Shown: positions 21,843 through 34,100 of the stretch, in pieces
Layout of the letters: each line of letters opens with the position of its first letter
Position numbering within the stretch: the stretch's first letter is position 1
NCBI GenBank assembly: GCA_029717555.1
Contig: JAMDHS010000031.1
Coordinates: 62,001 to 126,000 of the forward strand
Direction: 5' to 3'
DNA: 64,000 nucleotides
From: Peribolospora baueri
Taxonomy: Eukaryota; Basidiomycota; Peribolosporomycetes; Peribolosporales; Peribolosporaceae
Program-made: the position numbers and the translations under genes
Notes under the pieces: model-generated
Database searches by the model: none
The model's input: the letters and a program-made list of their open reading frames with translations, nothing else
What the model was told of the DNA's origin: nothing

Positions 21843-23343
21843 GACTATGAAATGGGAAAGAAGAGAAACAAAAGGGGAGCGATCAACGCTCGAAGAAAGC
21901 GAGGGTATGGCCGGACGAGCAGGCCGGCTAGCCTGTGGGGTGAGAAAGGGGGGGTGGGATAAGAGAGAAAGTGGTGGTAGATCACGACGTCCACGACAAC
22001 GCAAAAGACGGCTGGAGAAGGAAAGTCGGATACGAAGGGAATAGAATTAAATTGGTTAGAGAGGAGACGGGAGACGGGAGACGATGACGACCACGGGTCG
22101 TCCATGGCACTGAAGCCGGCTTACACAACGTAGACGGTGAGCGAACGGACGATGGGCGAGCAGGGGCAGGAATGAGTCTCGCTGTCGGGTTGGAAGGGAG
22201 GCGAGCTCGTTCGAGCCGGCAGCTAGGGCGGCTGTTAGTGGATGGGGGATGTTGTCTGTCGGCTTTAGCTTAATCTTCACTTTCCTCAGCATCTGGGCCT
22301 CGCTAACACGATCTACTCGGCCAAGAGACGTCAGCCATGAACAATTTATTTTGGAAGGTGGCCGTGATGAAGTGTGCGGCGTCTGCGACAGAATGGAGGG
22401 GGGACCTAGGAAGGGGCGCCATTGGCGTCGGTGAGAAGGATAGAGCACTGGCGTCCACTGCACACGCTACCCGAAGAAGATTTATAAATGTGAGCATGCC
22501 AGTGGGAGATGAGACGGAAGATGAACAGATAGGCCAAGGGGAACGGCAGCAGGACGCGCAAGGAGGAGCGGCGAGGGAAGCAGAAAGCAAGCCACAAGAT
22601 CGGCCAGACATCCAACGCCAATGACGAGGTATCTGAACCAGCCGTGGCGGTTGGAAGACGGAAGGAAGGAAGACAGGGAGCGTCACCGGCATCTGAGCAC
22701 GGCAATCGAGCACTTGACGAGCGAGTTGGGATGTTCAACGACGACGGTGGCGCGGACGTGTGTCAGACGATGGACGATGGATGGATGTGAGATGTGCGAG
22801 AGGGCAGGGAAAAGTAGCCAGCCACGCGCGGCGATCCTGCTGCGGCCTGCCTGTCAATCGGCCGCAGCAGGATCGCCGCCACGTGGCCGCCTCCACCGGA
22901 GAGAGGCGGCGTGAAGCGGTCCGGCGTACTCCGAGACTGGAATCTTTGCCAATGGCTCCGGACGAAGGAGGCAAAAGTTCGACAGGGCGGAAAAGAGGAC
23001 GAAGACAAGACAAGACCAAGGCAAAAAGTATCAAGTCGCACGACGACACGGACAGGACGGATCGACAAGCTACGGGTTGTAACTTGCATCAACTAGACCC
23101 ACGGATAGCAGCGAGCAAGCAAGCACGGCAAGGCTCGCAGAAGCCAGATACCAGACGTCCTTACGAAATATCGGACCGACCTCGGCATTCACAGATTCGC
23201 CTTCTCGCCAACATCCCTCACTTTCCTTCTCTTTCTCTTCCCCGTTCGTGTCTCGCTCCGAACTTTCTTCTTCCCATTTCTCATCCAAGTCCTCGACGAG
23301 CGCCTACCACGGTCGGCTCATTTCCTAGACCGCCGCCGGCATC
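21843..23343. promoter_or_regulatory. Divergent promoter region, subtilase (-) and carrier (+)
   Basis: These 1.5 kb separate two divergent start codons. A CCAAT box on the minus strand (ATTGG at 22051-22055) lies about 210 bp from the subtilase ATG. A TTTATAAA palindrome occurs near 22480-22488. A perfect long hairpin sits at 22828-22879. The last 150 bp before 23344 are pyrimidine-rich, as common in fungal leaders. Small open frames here are not protein-like. Confidence 0.55.
22828..22879. repeat. Perfect inverted repeat, 20-bp arms, 12-bp loop
   Basis: Arm 22828-22847 (GCGGCGATCCTGCTGCGGCC) is exactly complementary to arm 22860-22879, with loop TGCCTGTCAATC. The stem is GC-rich and would be very stable as DNA cruciform or RNA hairpin. 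It lies about 465 bp upstream of the carrier start codon and about 1 kb upstream of the subtilase. Confidence 0.95.
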
Positions 23344-25523
23344 ATGTCCTTCCTCCTCCCTTCCGCCTTTCGCCCCCTCCACTGCGACGCACCACCTTCA
23401 CACCGGGAAGAGAAGCGGGAACACCATGGACGTCCGGAGAGCACCGTAGACTCCCGGATTAAGGGCGAGGGGCGGTTTGTCGTCAACGCCAAGGTGCGCG
23501 CCCCCGGAGAGACACGAGGAGGTGAACTTGGATCGGTCCCCGCACGCACGCACTGCTCACCCTTCTCCATCTTCGCCTTCTCGCACGCCTACCATACCTC
23601 CACCTCCACCGTCCCCGCACTCCTCTCTACCCACAGGTCTACGCCCGACTGCAACCCGACCCCCAATTCGCCGATCACATCGCCCGCTTCCGACAAGAGC
23701 TCGCCCAAGCGCCCCCGGGCTTGATCGCCTACAAATCCACACCCGTTACCTCGTCCAGCGTCGACCCCTCCTCGCAGGCTACTGACGGCCACCTCGTCTG
23801 CCACGAGCTGTATGTCAGCTCCGACCTCGAGCCCCACTCGCAACAGACCGCCTCCTCTACTCCGCCTTCGTCGTCATCAGCATCTCCCTCGCCGAAACCT
23901 GGCGAGCCGGCGGCGGCGGCGGTGGGGGCGGCGGACAAGAAGGGGGTGCAGGGTGCCGTGGCGGGCAAGGCGAGCGGCTTCCTCGATGACCTCTTCCATT
24001 CGGCTTACAACTTCATCCTCGGAGGCATCGCCGGCGCCGTTGGCGCTACGCTCGTCTACCCTATCGACCTCGTCAAGACAAGGATGCAGAACCAGCGGTC
24101 CGTAGGCGAGCGGCATTGAGGAAAGCCAGAGATAATCCTTCTACTCGACGCTCACTCGCTCTCCTCCTTCTTCCAGCTCCTCTCTCGTCGGCGAGCCGCT
24201 GCTCTACAAAAACTCGGCCGATTGCGTGCGCAAGGTGTTCGCCAACGAGGGCTTCCTTGGCTTCTACCGCGGCCTCGGGCCCCAGCTGATCGGTGTTGCG
24301 CCGGAAAAGGCGATCAAGCTGACCGTCAACGATCTTGTCAGGGGCAAGGCTAAGGACTCAGAGACGGGCAAAATTACCTTGTTCTGGGAGATCGTCGCCG
24401 GTGGCACGGCTGGTGGATGTCAAGTGGTTAGTTGAGAGCGCCCGTAGACGGTTCAAGAGGGCGTTCTTGCTTTACTCCAAGGAAATTGGCCCGGCTAAGA
24501 ACCCCGCATCTCTTCCCACCTCCGCAGGTCTTCACGAACCCCCTCGAGATCGTCAAAATCCGTCTCCAGATCGCCGGCGAAGTGGCGAAAGCGGAAGGGG
24601 GTTCCGCGGTCCCTCGCGGCGCCTTGCACATCGTCCGCCAGCTCGGCTTGCTCGGTCTCTACAGAGGCGCGTCGGCGTGCCTGCTGCGCGACATCCCCTT
24701 CTCGGCCATCTATTTCCCCGCGTACGCCCACCTCAAGAAAGACGTTTTCCACGAGGGCAAGAACGGCAAGAAGCTCGGGTTCGGAGAGATGCTCGCCAGC
24801 GCGTCCATCTCCGGCATGCCCGCCGCTTTCCTCACCACTCCAGCCGACGTTATCAAGACGAGGCTACAAGTCGAGGCGAGGAAGGGCCAGAGCACCTATA
24901 AGGGCATCGGCGACGCTTTTGCCAAGATTCGTGAGTTCATCCGTCCGGGGCGTCCTACGCCGTTCGCCGAAGCGAGCTCCGACCGCGCTCACTCCCCGCA
25001 CAACTCCCCTTCTCTCCCTCGTCCTTTCGCCGTCCACAGTCAGGGAAGAAGGTCCGGCTGCGCTGTTCAAGGGCAGCGTGGCCCGCGTCCTCCGCAGCAG
25101 CCCGCAGGTGAGTCCGTCCCGTCCACCACACAGCGCAGGCGCAGCGATATCTCGCGACCCTGACGCCCGCTTTCTTTCCCCCTCGCTTCCCGCCCTTTCC
25201 CAGTTCGGAGCAACGCTCGTGGCCTACGAATACCTCCAAAAGTTCCTGCCCTACCCTTTCGCGAAAGTGTCCCAGGCCGTCGAGCACGCCATCGCTCCGG
25301 AAGACCCAGCGAGGACGCGGGCGAGGAATGCTCTCAAGTTGCTCTTGGTAAGTTGGGTTCCGCGGGCGAGACTTGAGGCTCCTCTCCCTCCGTCGTCTTG
25401 ACGCGTCGACGCACGCTGACCGCACGCGCTCGGATCGGGACCATTTTTCGCTTCGAAACGAAACAGGATATGCATGAAGACTTTGGAAGGCCGACGGTGC
25501 CGGCGGGCTTCGCTTCCAAGTGA
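23344..25523 (+). CDS. AGC1: Mitochondrial aspartate/glutamate-type carrier, short form
   Basis: Exons: join(23344..23493, 23637..24097, 24177..24426, 24528..24930, 25040..25107, 25204..25347, 25467..25523), 510 aa. Three mitochondrial carrier repeats carry the signature loops [22 protein letters not shown] and [11 protein letters not shown]. Wording such as [43 protein letters not shown] and [20 protein letters not shown] matches the Agc1/aralar branch of the inner membrane, which exchanges aspartate for glutamate in the malate-aspartate shuttle. The aralar family normally has an N-terminal EF-hand domain of about 300 residues; here only about 165 mostly polar residues precede the first repeat and I see no EF-hand loop. 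The donor of exon 2 is the weak GTCCGT. A missed upstream exon cannot be excluded, but the preceding sequence looks like promoter. Confidence 0.88.
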
Positions 25524-27184
25524 TCCTGCCCACCTCCTTCTATTCGCTTCGCCTTCGCCTTCGCCTTGCCTTTGCCTTTTTCTCTTTCTCTTTCTCCTTC
25601 TTCTTCTTCCGTTAACCCTTCGTTCGTGCGTTCCTTCTACCCTTCCGTTGTGTTCTTGAGCCGCTCCTTCGATAGACGGACGTCTCCGTTCATCGCTCTT
25701 TAGATACCGTAGTTGGATGTACGGTCCCGTCCGGTTCGGTTTATGACGGTAAGGCAAGGTAGTGTCGGCGTAGGAGGATGTAAGATGGTTGGCTTGGACG
25801 TCTTCGGATCAGCGGTCGGATGGGGGATTGAACGGATGAGTGAAGCGTTCGGATATCTGTATGAAGGCGTCAATGGCCGGACGGGGAAAACGTCCGGATG
25901 GATGTGCGGATGTGTCGACGACCGATCGAGTGATTGGCGGGTCCAGGACAGAACAGAGCGACCGGTCGTAGACAACTTGACTCCATCGAGCGTTCGAAAG
26001 TTCGGCACAGAGGAGCATGCTCACCACTAGACTGTCTCCGTGCCGTGCCCGCGTGCAGGAGCTTGCGGAGGCATCGAGGGCGCAAAAAATGAAATGCGCC
26101 CCTGTCCTGTCGATGTATGACACATAAGCGGCAAGGCAGCGTCGGCCGGGCAGGACACGCTACGCCGCCACTCTGGCGCTCGAGCTGCTTGCGATGTGAT
26201 AGACGAGACGAGGCGAAGCGAGACTAGACCTGTCACGGCGGAGCGGATGAGAGGAGTTGGAGCGATGATGAAATCGTACGATGGAGGGGGGAGGGAGAAG
26301 GAGGGGAATGAATGTCAGTTAAGCGCCCGTTTTCGGCGCGACGAGAAGCGCTGAAGGTGGAGGCTGAGAAGGTATGAGCGTGCGCGTGCAGGCATCGTAG
26401 TCCCGTACGTCGATAGTCGTCGGCTGGGCCAGGATCGACGTAGAACATGGGACGGCCTCTGCGGCCAGACCGACGCTCTTCGAACGAAGCCATCGTTTGT
26501 GGACGACGAAAGGGGGGATGCATGACGGATGGAGCACGGAGGAGGCGCGGCGGACGCGCACATGTCGGTGACGCCGCCGCGTCATGCTGTTCTCTCGGAC
26601 TCGGGTCGATTGCCAACGTATTCATATCAAGATGCTTTTGCCGTTCTTAGAAGAGACGGCGCTCTGCGCTTTACGAACGAGCGAATCAAGTGCATCCAGC
26701 GTGATTCAAACGATACTTTTCTTCTTCTTCATGGATGAAATGACGCGCTGGACTGGCCAGGCCCAGCGAAATCGCAGAAACTCCCGTACTCGACCAAAGG
26801 ACCGAGCAAAACAGTGTGAAGAATGGTGGCCGCCAGAGTAATGGGGGACGGACAGGGTTGGGGAGGACGGAACGAACGAGAGGGATCCATCGCCTTCCCT
26901 TCTTCGGTGGACGGATGGGAAAATGACGCGACGTAACGGCGCGGGGAATAAAAGTGAAGGACGAACGCACGTGCAGGCGGGTGGGAGAATAAAGGAAGGA
27001 CGGACGAGAAACAAGGACGAATACACAAAAGTGAGACCCCCAAACAGAGTTAGACGAGACGGAAAGGGATGAAGAGTGGATGATCTAAAATGAGCGTGAA
27101 TCGAATGGAAGGGATAGACGATGGAAGCAGAAGGGAGAAAGAGAACTGAGAGCGAAGCGTTCAGCAACGGTGACGGGGGTTACA
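25524..27184. other. Convergent intergenic region (1.7 kb)
   Basis: This is 3' flank of the carrier (+) and ammonium transporter (-) genes. It has imperfect GATGGATGTGCGGATG-like repeats near 25890-25915 and no clear coding or RNA structure. Open frames at 26233-26970 lack any family-like pattern. Confidence 0.5.
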
Positions 27185-29211
27185 TTACGCTGCGCTCCGC
27201 TCATGCTCCACCATCTCCAGCGCATGCGCGTCAACGTCGGCGGCGGGGGCGACGGCGGTGGCCGCAGGGATCTCCTTGACGTGTCGCCCACCGTCGTGGG
27301 TCGAGGCGGAGGAGCTGCTGCTGCTAAACGCGCGTTCCTTCTCAGCCGTACGCGATGCGGCGGCAGTCAGGGCGTGGTGGTCAGAGTGGCCAGGGGCAAG
27401 GCCGGTGACGTCTGAGAAACCGTCGTTGCAGGCGAGCGCCGTGTAGTCGTAGCATCCCTCGCCCATCTGCTCCTCGTCGATGCCGATGATCTCGGCCTCC
27501 TCGGTGGAGCGGAAATGCATGCCGGGGATGAGGTTGATGGCATATAGGAGGATCATGGAGACGACGAAAGACCAGGCGAAGCCGGAGCAGGAGTCGGCGA
27601 GTTGGTACCCGAGCTGGATCCAGTGGTGGTTGATCCAGCCTCCGCCAATGGGCGCCGAGCCGTCGAAGCTGGCGACGCGCGAGTCTGCGAAGAAGGCGGT
27701 GGCAATGTTGCCGACGAGGCCGCCAACAGCGTGCGCTGCGAACACGTCGAGCGCGTCGTCGTAGTTGAACCACAGCTTGAGCTTAGTCGCAAAGTTGCAC
27801 ACGGTTCCACCGAGGAATCCGATGGCGACGGCGGCCGGAGCGGCTACGTACCCCGAGGCCGGCGTGATGGCGACCAGGCCGGAGACGGCGCCGGAGCAAA
27901 AGCCGACAGCAGACCACTTGCGCTCCAGACGCCAGTCCCAGAACATCCACGTCAAAGCGGCGACCGAGGCGGCCAGCTGTGATAACGGGGAAGAGTGGAT
28001 GACGGAAGGGTAGTCAGTGGGCAAGGGTTCAGAGTACGAAGGAGACGGACGTCGGTTTGATGCTCACGTTAGTCACAGTACAAGCCATGACGGCGCGCAA
28101 GTTGGCGCCGAGAGCGGAGCCACCGTTGAAGCCGAACCACCCGAACCAGAGGAAGACGGTGCCAATGACGACATAAGAGACATTGTGAGGTTTGTACGCG
28201 AGCTGTGCAAGCAGGGACGAATGAAGGTGAGTGAGGGAGTGGATCACGACGCCGCGATCCGCTTGGCCCTTGTCCAGTGATCGTCGCTCACCCTCTCAGT
28301 GCCGTAACCACGGCGCTTGCCGAGGAAAATGGAGATGGCGAGCGCAGCGGTACCAGAGGAGATGTGGACGGGGGTGCCTCCGGCAAAGTCGAGGCCGCCC
28401 ATGTTGTTGGCCCATCCGTAACCGACGTTCCAGGTCCAGTAGGCGATGGGGTTGTAGACGATGGTGGACCAGCAAAAGACCCAGAGCATGATGGGGGCGA
28501 GGCGGGCGCGGTCGGCGAACGCGCCGACGGCAATCATGGGCGTGATGGCGGCGAACATGAGCTGGTAGACGGCGTAGAGGAGCGCGGGCACAGTGGATCC
28601 GCCGGGAGAGGGTGCGATGTCGACGTCAATGAGGCCGAAGTGCTTCAGGTCGCCGATGAACGGGTTGCCCGAGGACTGGGAGAAGGAGAGGGAGTAGCCC
28701 CAGAAGAACCATTCGAAGGAGACGCTGTGTTGCGGGGCAGCGGAAGGCAATGTCAGTCTCACCCTGGAGGCGTCGGCCCCCGCGGATTACGGTATCCCTC
28801 CCCCCACGAACAGTCACATAAGCAGTTCGCAACTCACACAGCCAGACACATCATGCTGGCCCAGATCATGCTTAGCGCGCTCTTCCGTCGAAGGAGTCCT
28901 CCATAGAAAAAGCCGAGACCTGCGAAAGGGAATGGCGTTAAGGGAGACGGACAAAGTAAGTTTATAAATTCAAGGTCCTTCTCCTCTTTTCCAATCCCCG
29001 CTCTCTTGTCCCTCACTCCCTCTCTGGTTCCTTCTCTCTCCATACGACCTCTTCTCGACCTGCCGCCTGGATACGCACCGGGTATCATCAGCATGACAAG
29101 TGCTGTGGAAACGATGATCCAGGCGAGGTCACCGGAGGCATAAGTGTGCGTGGACCCATCAGGGAGGGTAGCGACCAGCTGCGCGCTCGCGTCGTACGTC
29201 ACGTTCACCAT
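27185..29211 (-). CDS. AMT: Ammonium transporter, Amt/Mep family
   Basis: Exons: complement(join(27185..27976, 28068..28202, 28292..28724, 28838..28919, 29079..29211)), 524 aa. It is an integral plasma-membrane channel of the Amt/Mep/Rh superfamily with about eleven hydrophobic segments. Family sequences include [45 protein letters not shown] with pore His192, [30 protein letters not shown] with pore His343, and GGTVCNF. Both twin histidines of the conduction path are present, so ammonium import should work. The ~100-residue cytosolic tail is Ser/His/Ala-rich (SSSSSSAST) and follows [13 protein letters not shown], which matches the regulatory C-terminal region of the family. Upstream GATA sites fit nitrogen control. 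Whether it acts as a Mep2-like sensor cannot be read. Confidence 0.95.
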
Positions 29212-29232
29212 CTCGGGCGGACAGGAGCTCGA

Positions 29233-30543
29233 GATAAGGGGTAGGGGCCGGAAGGGAGTTCGGTTGGAGAGAGATGTGGTGGGCAGGCAGGCTCTCAGGC
29301 TGTGGAGGAGGGGAGGAAGGAGGGGACGGTGGAGTCAGAGGGGAAAGGCTGACCCAGGGTGTGTGGCGGCGTCGAGGCGGGAGGAGAGGATTGGGGGACA
29401 TGGGGAGGAGGAGGTCAAGTCGTGTATATGTATGGGGACAGGGGAAGGGTAGTCGGGGAGGGAGGGAGTCGGAGATGAAGAGGGTGGTAGGTCGGACGGG
29501 ATTGGCTGGATTAGTTTGAGCGAGCTTGAGATAACGCTCGCCAAGGCGGCAGCCCACCCGCACACCCTTCTTCTCGTCCTCTCCCTTCCTCCGCTTGTCC
29601 TCCGCTCGCTCCCGCTTTTTCTCCCTCTCCCTTCCTCCACTCTCCGCCCCACGACGGATGGGTTGCACGGTCAGGAAGATGGACGGCGAGGAGGAAACTC
29701 CATTCCACCACCGTGACTACGAAGCAACAAGGATGGACGCACGGACGGACGGATGAATGAATAGACGCACGGACGCACGGGTCCTCGCGACGCCGCCAGT
29801 ACCCACCCACTCTCACTTCGCATATCACTGTCCTCCCACGACTATCCCATCTCATCGTCGTCGCTCCAAGTCGATGATCCGAGTGGACGAACGAGACGGG
29901 TTCGACGCCCGACTGGGGCGTACGACATTTGACGGACGTTCGTCTCGGGTGAGAAAGGTGTCCGAACCAGCGGTACTATGTCCTCTACCGTGCCCCATCC
30001 CATCCCATCCCGTCCTGTTCCGTGCCTTCCGCCCAATCCTGCCTCTTTTTAGGCAACCCGCCACGCCATCTTCCCATCGCGGCGTCAGGAACCAAGAGCC
30101 CGCAAACCATCTAGTTCCGTGCACATGTACCTGTACGTCGTATATGAGTCCACGGGCACGGTCCGCGGTCGACGGCGACAAGACAAGAGCGAAAGAAGCG
30201 CAACAAGAGGAGAGCCGCGTTGCGTTCTCGTCTCAGCGTCGCGTCGCGTTTCGTCGTCGTTCGTCTCAACCCCGCCAACGGAATCTAGATCTCGCTGATC
30301 CTTCTTGTCTTCAGCGTCGATGACGGCGATGTTGCGACGACGCCCTTAGACCCTTCTTCCTTCCTTCTCTTCCCCCCGTCCTGCTCGTGTGGAATCGGGT
30401 GGGCCTTGTCAGAGATAGGCGGCGGAGCGACAAGGTGTGGCGAAGGAGGAGAGCGGATGGAGATAAGGGTCTCGGGCATGGCCCGCCGTCGCTGCGGCTG
30501 CGGCTGCCCCGTCCAAACACCGCCTGCGCTATGCAGAGATAAG
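29233..30543 (-). promoter_or_regulatory. GATA-factor site cluster upstream of the ammonium transporter
   Basis: GATAA cores occur at 29233-29238 (GATAAG), 29530-29534, 30462-30467 (GATAAG) and 30538-30543 (GATAAG), with a GATAGG at 30414. GATA factors drive nitrogen catabolite repression in fungi. The sites sit 20 to 1,330 bp upstream of the start codon. Individual six-base matches can arise by chance; the grouping and gene identity give the weight. Confidence 0.5.
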
Positions 30544-30989
30544 CGGAGTCGCAGGAGACGTCGTGTACACAGGTGCTCATATAGCCGCTTCAACGTATAG
30601 CCGCTTATGGGCGCGTCGGGCCGAGACGAGAGAGAGCGTTCGACAGACGGTAACCAGCTGACAGACTCCTGACGACCGACGACCGAACTGTATGTATATA
30701 CGTGCTGCGACCGATCCAGAGCGAGCGAACGCATTGATTAGGTGGTATATGTCCCATTGGAAGCATACATGCAGGATGCGCGAGAGGCGGTAGCTAAAGC
30801 AAGCCAGCGCGGGGTGCGCGAGGAAGGAGGCAAGATGGACATGACACGAGAGATGATGTACGAGCAAAGCTGGGCAACTCAGAGCAGGTAGCAAAGCGGA
30901 CGAGAAGGGTTTAGTGAAACGCTGGATGGCACACAAGGTAAAGGCGATGGGCGAATGGAAGTCTCCCGGGTGCGAGTCGAATCCATGTC

Positions 30990-31010
30990 GACAGCGTGCC
31001 TCACGCTGTC
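30990..31010. repeat. Small perfect hairpin, 9-bp arms, 3-nt loop
   Basis: GACAGCGTG, loop CCT, CACGCTGTC. It lies about 136 bp downstream of the golgin stop codon (minus strand), so it could be part of that gene's 3' UTR or a processing signal. Confidence 0.7.
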
Positions 31011-31145
31011 TGGCAAACGACACGCCTACGGCAATGAAGATCGGCTGTGGAGAATCAAACAAGAAGAATGGACGTCCCGACCGCAAGCGAGTACGGCTAC
31101 CACGCCACCCTACAGCCCTTCACAACGCCTCTCTTCGGCCCAAGC

Positions 31146-34100
31146 TCAACTGGAAGCCTTGGCGACCAGCCGCCTCTCCTCTTGAGGGGTGAAGCGGAGG
31201 ATGACGGAGAGGACACGCGTCAGGTGGGGCTTCGAACCGTACCGAGTGGAGAAGGGAGGGAGAGCACGTCAAGTCCGGTCCAGTCAGCACCGAATGCAAA
31301 CCCACCGTCACCTTCAAGAATTAATTCGACCATCCCATCCTCTCCTCGCTCCCAAACTCACCCGCATCTCTTTGTGCTCGAGGAACTGCAAAATGACGTT
31401 CCTCAGGTACTCCAAGTTGAGCGCCTCGTCGTCCAACGGCGTGACTGAGCTCGAGGTGGATTCCATCGACGCGCGTCGAGCACCTGCAGCCGCCGCTGCT
31501 CCAGACGGACCTGCACCTGCACCTGCACCTGCACTGGCGCCATCGGGTACAGACGCTAGACCAGCAGAGCTCCCGTTCATCGCTCGCCCTACAGCGCTGA
31601 AGTAGCCTACGCCCGGGTTGCGTTGTCGCTCGGCGAGGGCGACGCCGGACTGGAGCTTCCTCAATTCCTCCCGTAGGGTCTGTTTGGGGGCAGATGGAGG
31701 GGGAGGGGGAGGGAAGGTACGCCCGTTGCATTGGTCAGGCGCAGTTCGTCCATAGGAGCCACGCTGCAGATGGCATCAACAGCGGCTCATCTCACCTTCT
31801 GAGCCGACCGAAGTTGTGACTCCTTGGCTCGCTGCTCCTCCAGCTGCCGACGAAGGGTGTCCGCTTGCTGCTGCACCGTTTTGACCTCCACGCGAGCAGA
31901 GGACTGCAAAAGAATGGTGGGGTGAGGAGGCACTCAAGACGAGCAAGCCGGCGTTCAGAAACGAAGGCGACTTACTTCCCTCTCCTCCACTTCACTCATC
32001 TCCCTCTCCTTCGCCTCTAATCGTCGCTCCAACTCCTCCACTCTCTTCCTGAGCTCCATCCCTTCCCTTTCCGTCTCCGTGATCTTCCCCTCCTTCTCGC
32101 GATGCAACGTGACGGCCTCCGCATACTCCTCGTCCTTCTCTTTGATCGTGCCCCGAAGCCGTTCCACCTCCTTTGCGCGCTCGGCCAGCGTGCGCGACAT
32201 GACTGACTCGAGCTCGTCCCGCTCCCATTCCACCTTCCTGACTCGTTCCTGCGCCTCGTCCACCGCCGCCCGATGCCGTGCCTCGGCTTCGGCCAGTGCC
32301 GTGTTCACATCGGCTTCTCTGTCATTTGACCCTGCTCCAAAGCCGTCGGCGGCCGCTGCAGTCGCCGCTGCCGACCTGACCCTGAGCTCCTCTTCCGCAG
32401 CGGCCAAGCGCTCGTACAACTCCTCGCTCTCTTTGAGTCTGTACCTCATTTCCTGCGTCTCATGCTCCAATCTCTCCATCTGCCCACGCATGCTCTCCAC
32501 CTCCGCCGTCCGCATCTGAACATGGTCGAATAGGTCGTCCCGCTCGTTGCGCACCTCCTTGAGGATCGTCTCCAGTTGCGATATCCTCGCGTCCTTGGAG
32601 CTCACCACCTGGTCATGGGCGGCCTTGGTCGCCATCGTCTCGCGCTCGGCCGCGCTCTTGTGGTTCGCAAGCTCCTTGTCGTGCGCCGCGCGCAACGCCT
32701 CCTTCTCTCTCGTGTGCTCCGACCTGAGCCCCGCCAGCGCTCGCTCTCTCTGCGCCTGCAACGCCTCCACCTCGCGCTGCCACCGCTCCCTCTCGCTTGC
32801 CAGCGTCTCCTTGGTGGCCTGCTCGAGCACCCGAGTAGAGTCGCGCTCGCTCATTACCTCCTCCTTTGCCTTTTCCGCATTGACGAGCTTCTGCCGGACG
32901 GCGCGCAGCAGAGACACGCTCTTGATGCGCTTCTCCTCCTCCTCCCTCGCCGCCATTCGAGCTTTCTCCAGCTCGCTTCGCACCTCCTCCGTCTTGGATG
33001 CCTCCTCCCTTAGCTTAGCCATTTCGGCATTCTTCTCCTCCAGCTGTGTCTGCAGTTCGTCCACCCGTTCGGATTGGGAGTGCGACTCGAGGCGGTGCGT
33101 CTCGATCATCTCCTCCATGACGCCTTTTTGTTCTGCAGGAAGTGCACGACGAGCCAAAAGGATTGAGATGAGCGAGCGCCTCCCCACCTCCTCCAATTGA
33201 CCATGTCAATAAAGTCGTGGGCCGGATACTCACGCTCGAGCAAGCCGGTCAACCTGCGAATCTCCTCCGATCCCATCTCAACCTTTAACGACATATTGCG
33301 CAGGTGCGCCTCGAAGGCTTCGGCATCGCTGAGGCCTTCGAGCGGAGTGAGCTCCGTGACCACCTTTTCGAGAGCTGTCTTCTCCGCTCGCAAGCGTTCG
33401 AGAGATGTAGAAACGTCTGCAAGAACGGGCCATGGAGAGGTAGGGACGTCAGTGCCACCTTGAGGACCGAGCCGACCCCGGCAGGACGGAAGCGATGTAT
33501 GCCCCTCCGATTGGCGTAGAGGTCAACACTCACCCGCAAGCTTACTCTCCGTCTTCTCGAGCTTCTTCAGCCGCCAAGCCTCCACCTCCACCTTGCCCTC
33601 CATACTCTCCGGGACTTGGCTGGACGACGCGCTCTCTAAGCTCTGTCGACCGACGGTGTCGGCATTGTCTGCCTCAAGGGATGAGGGCGGTCCTCTACCG
33701 ACGCTTGCGTCGGCGTCCGTCCCCGTAGTCGCAGCTGCTACGTCCTTCGGCTCGCCCTTGTTCTCATCGTCCGGCTCAGTAACAGGCGGGCCCGCCGCCG
33801 GCGATCGTGCTTCTTGCGCTGCATCCAGAACCTCGCGCGCCTTTCGCCTCGCCTCTTCCGCCCGACTGGCCGCTTGTTCTGCCCCGCTCGGCTGGCCCGT
33901 GTTCGCTCCCTCTCCTCCCGTAGGTTGTGAGTTCGATACTTCCTCGGTTCGAACGGAAGATTGCGGCTGTGGGGGCACCGTCTCCGTCGAGTCGGAGCTC
34001 CGCGATGCCGGAGCTGGGCGCTCCGGTGTCTTGGGAGGCGCGTCTGAAAATGCTTCTACGCCTTTATTAGTGTCGCCGAGCACGTTGACAAGGTCTGCTG

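Larger units (their letters stand above)
29212..31145. other. Intergenic: transporter promoter and golgin 3' flank (1.9 kb)
   Basis: Both flanking genes are on the minus strand. Besides the GATA sites, it holds a short perfect hairpin at 30990-31010 and a CTGCGGCTGCGGCTG triplet run near 30493. No convincing open frame was found. Confidence 0.5.

Noticed and set aside
30967-31020. tRNA-like segment (GAGTCGAATCC next to a stem)
   Set aside because: The putative T-arm does not pair and no acceptor, D or anticodon arms can be placed; only the 9-bp hairpin is real.
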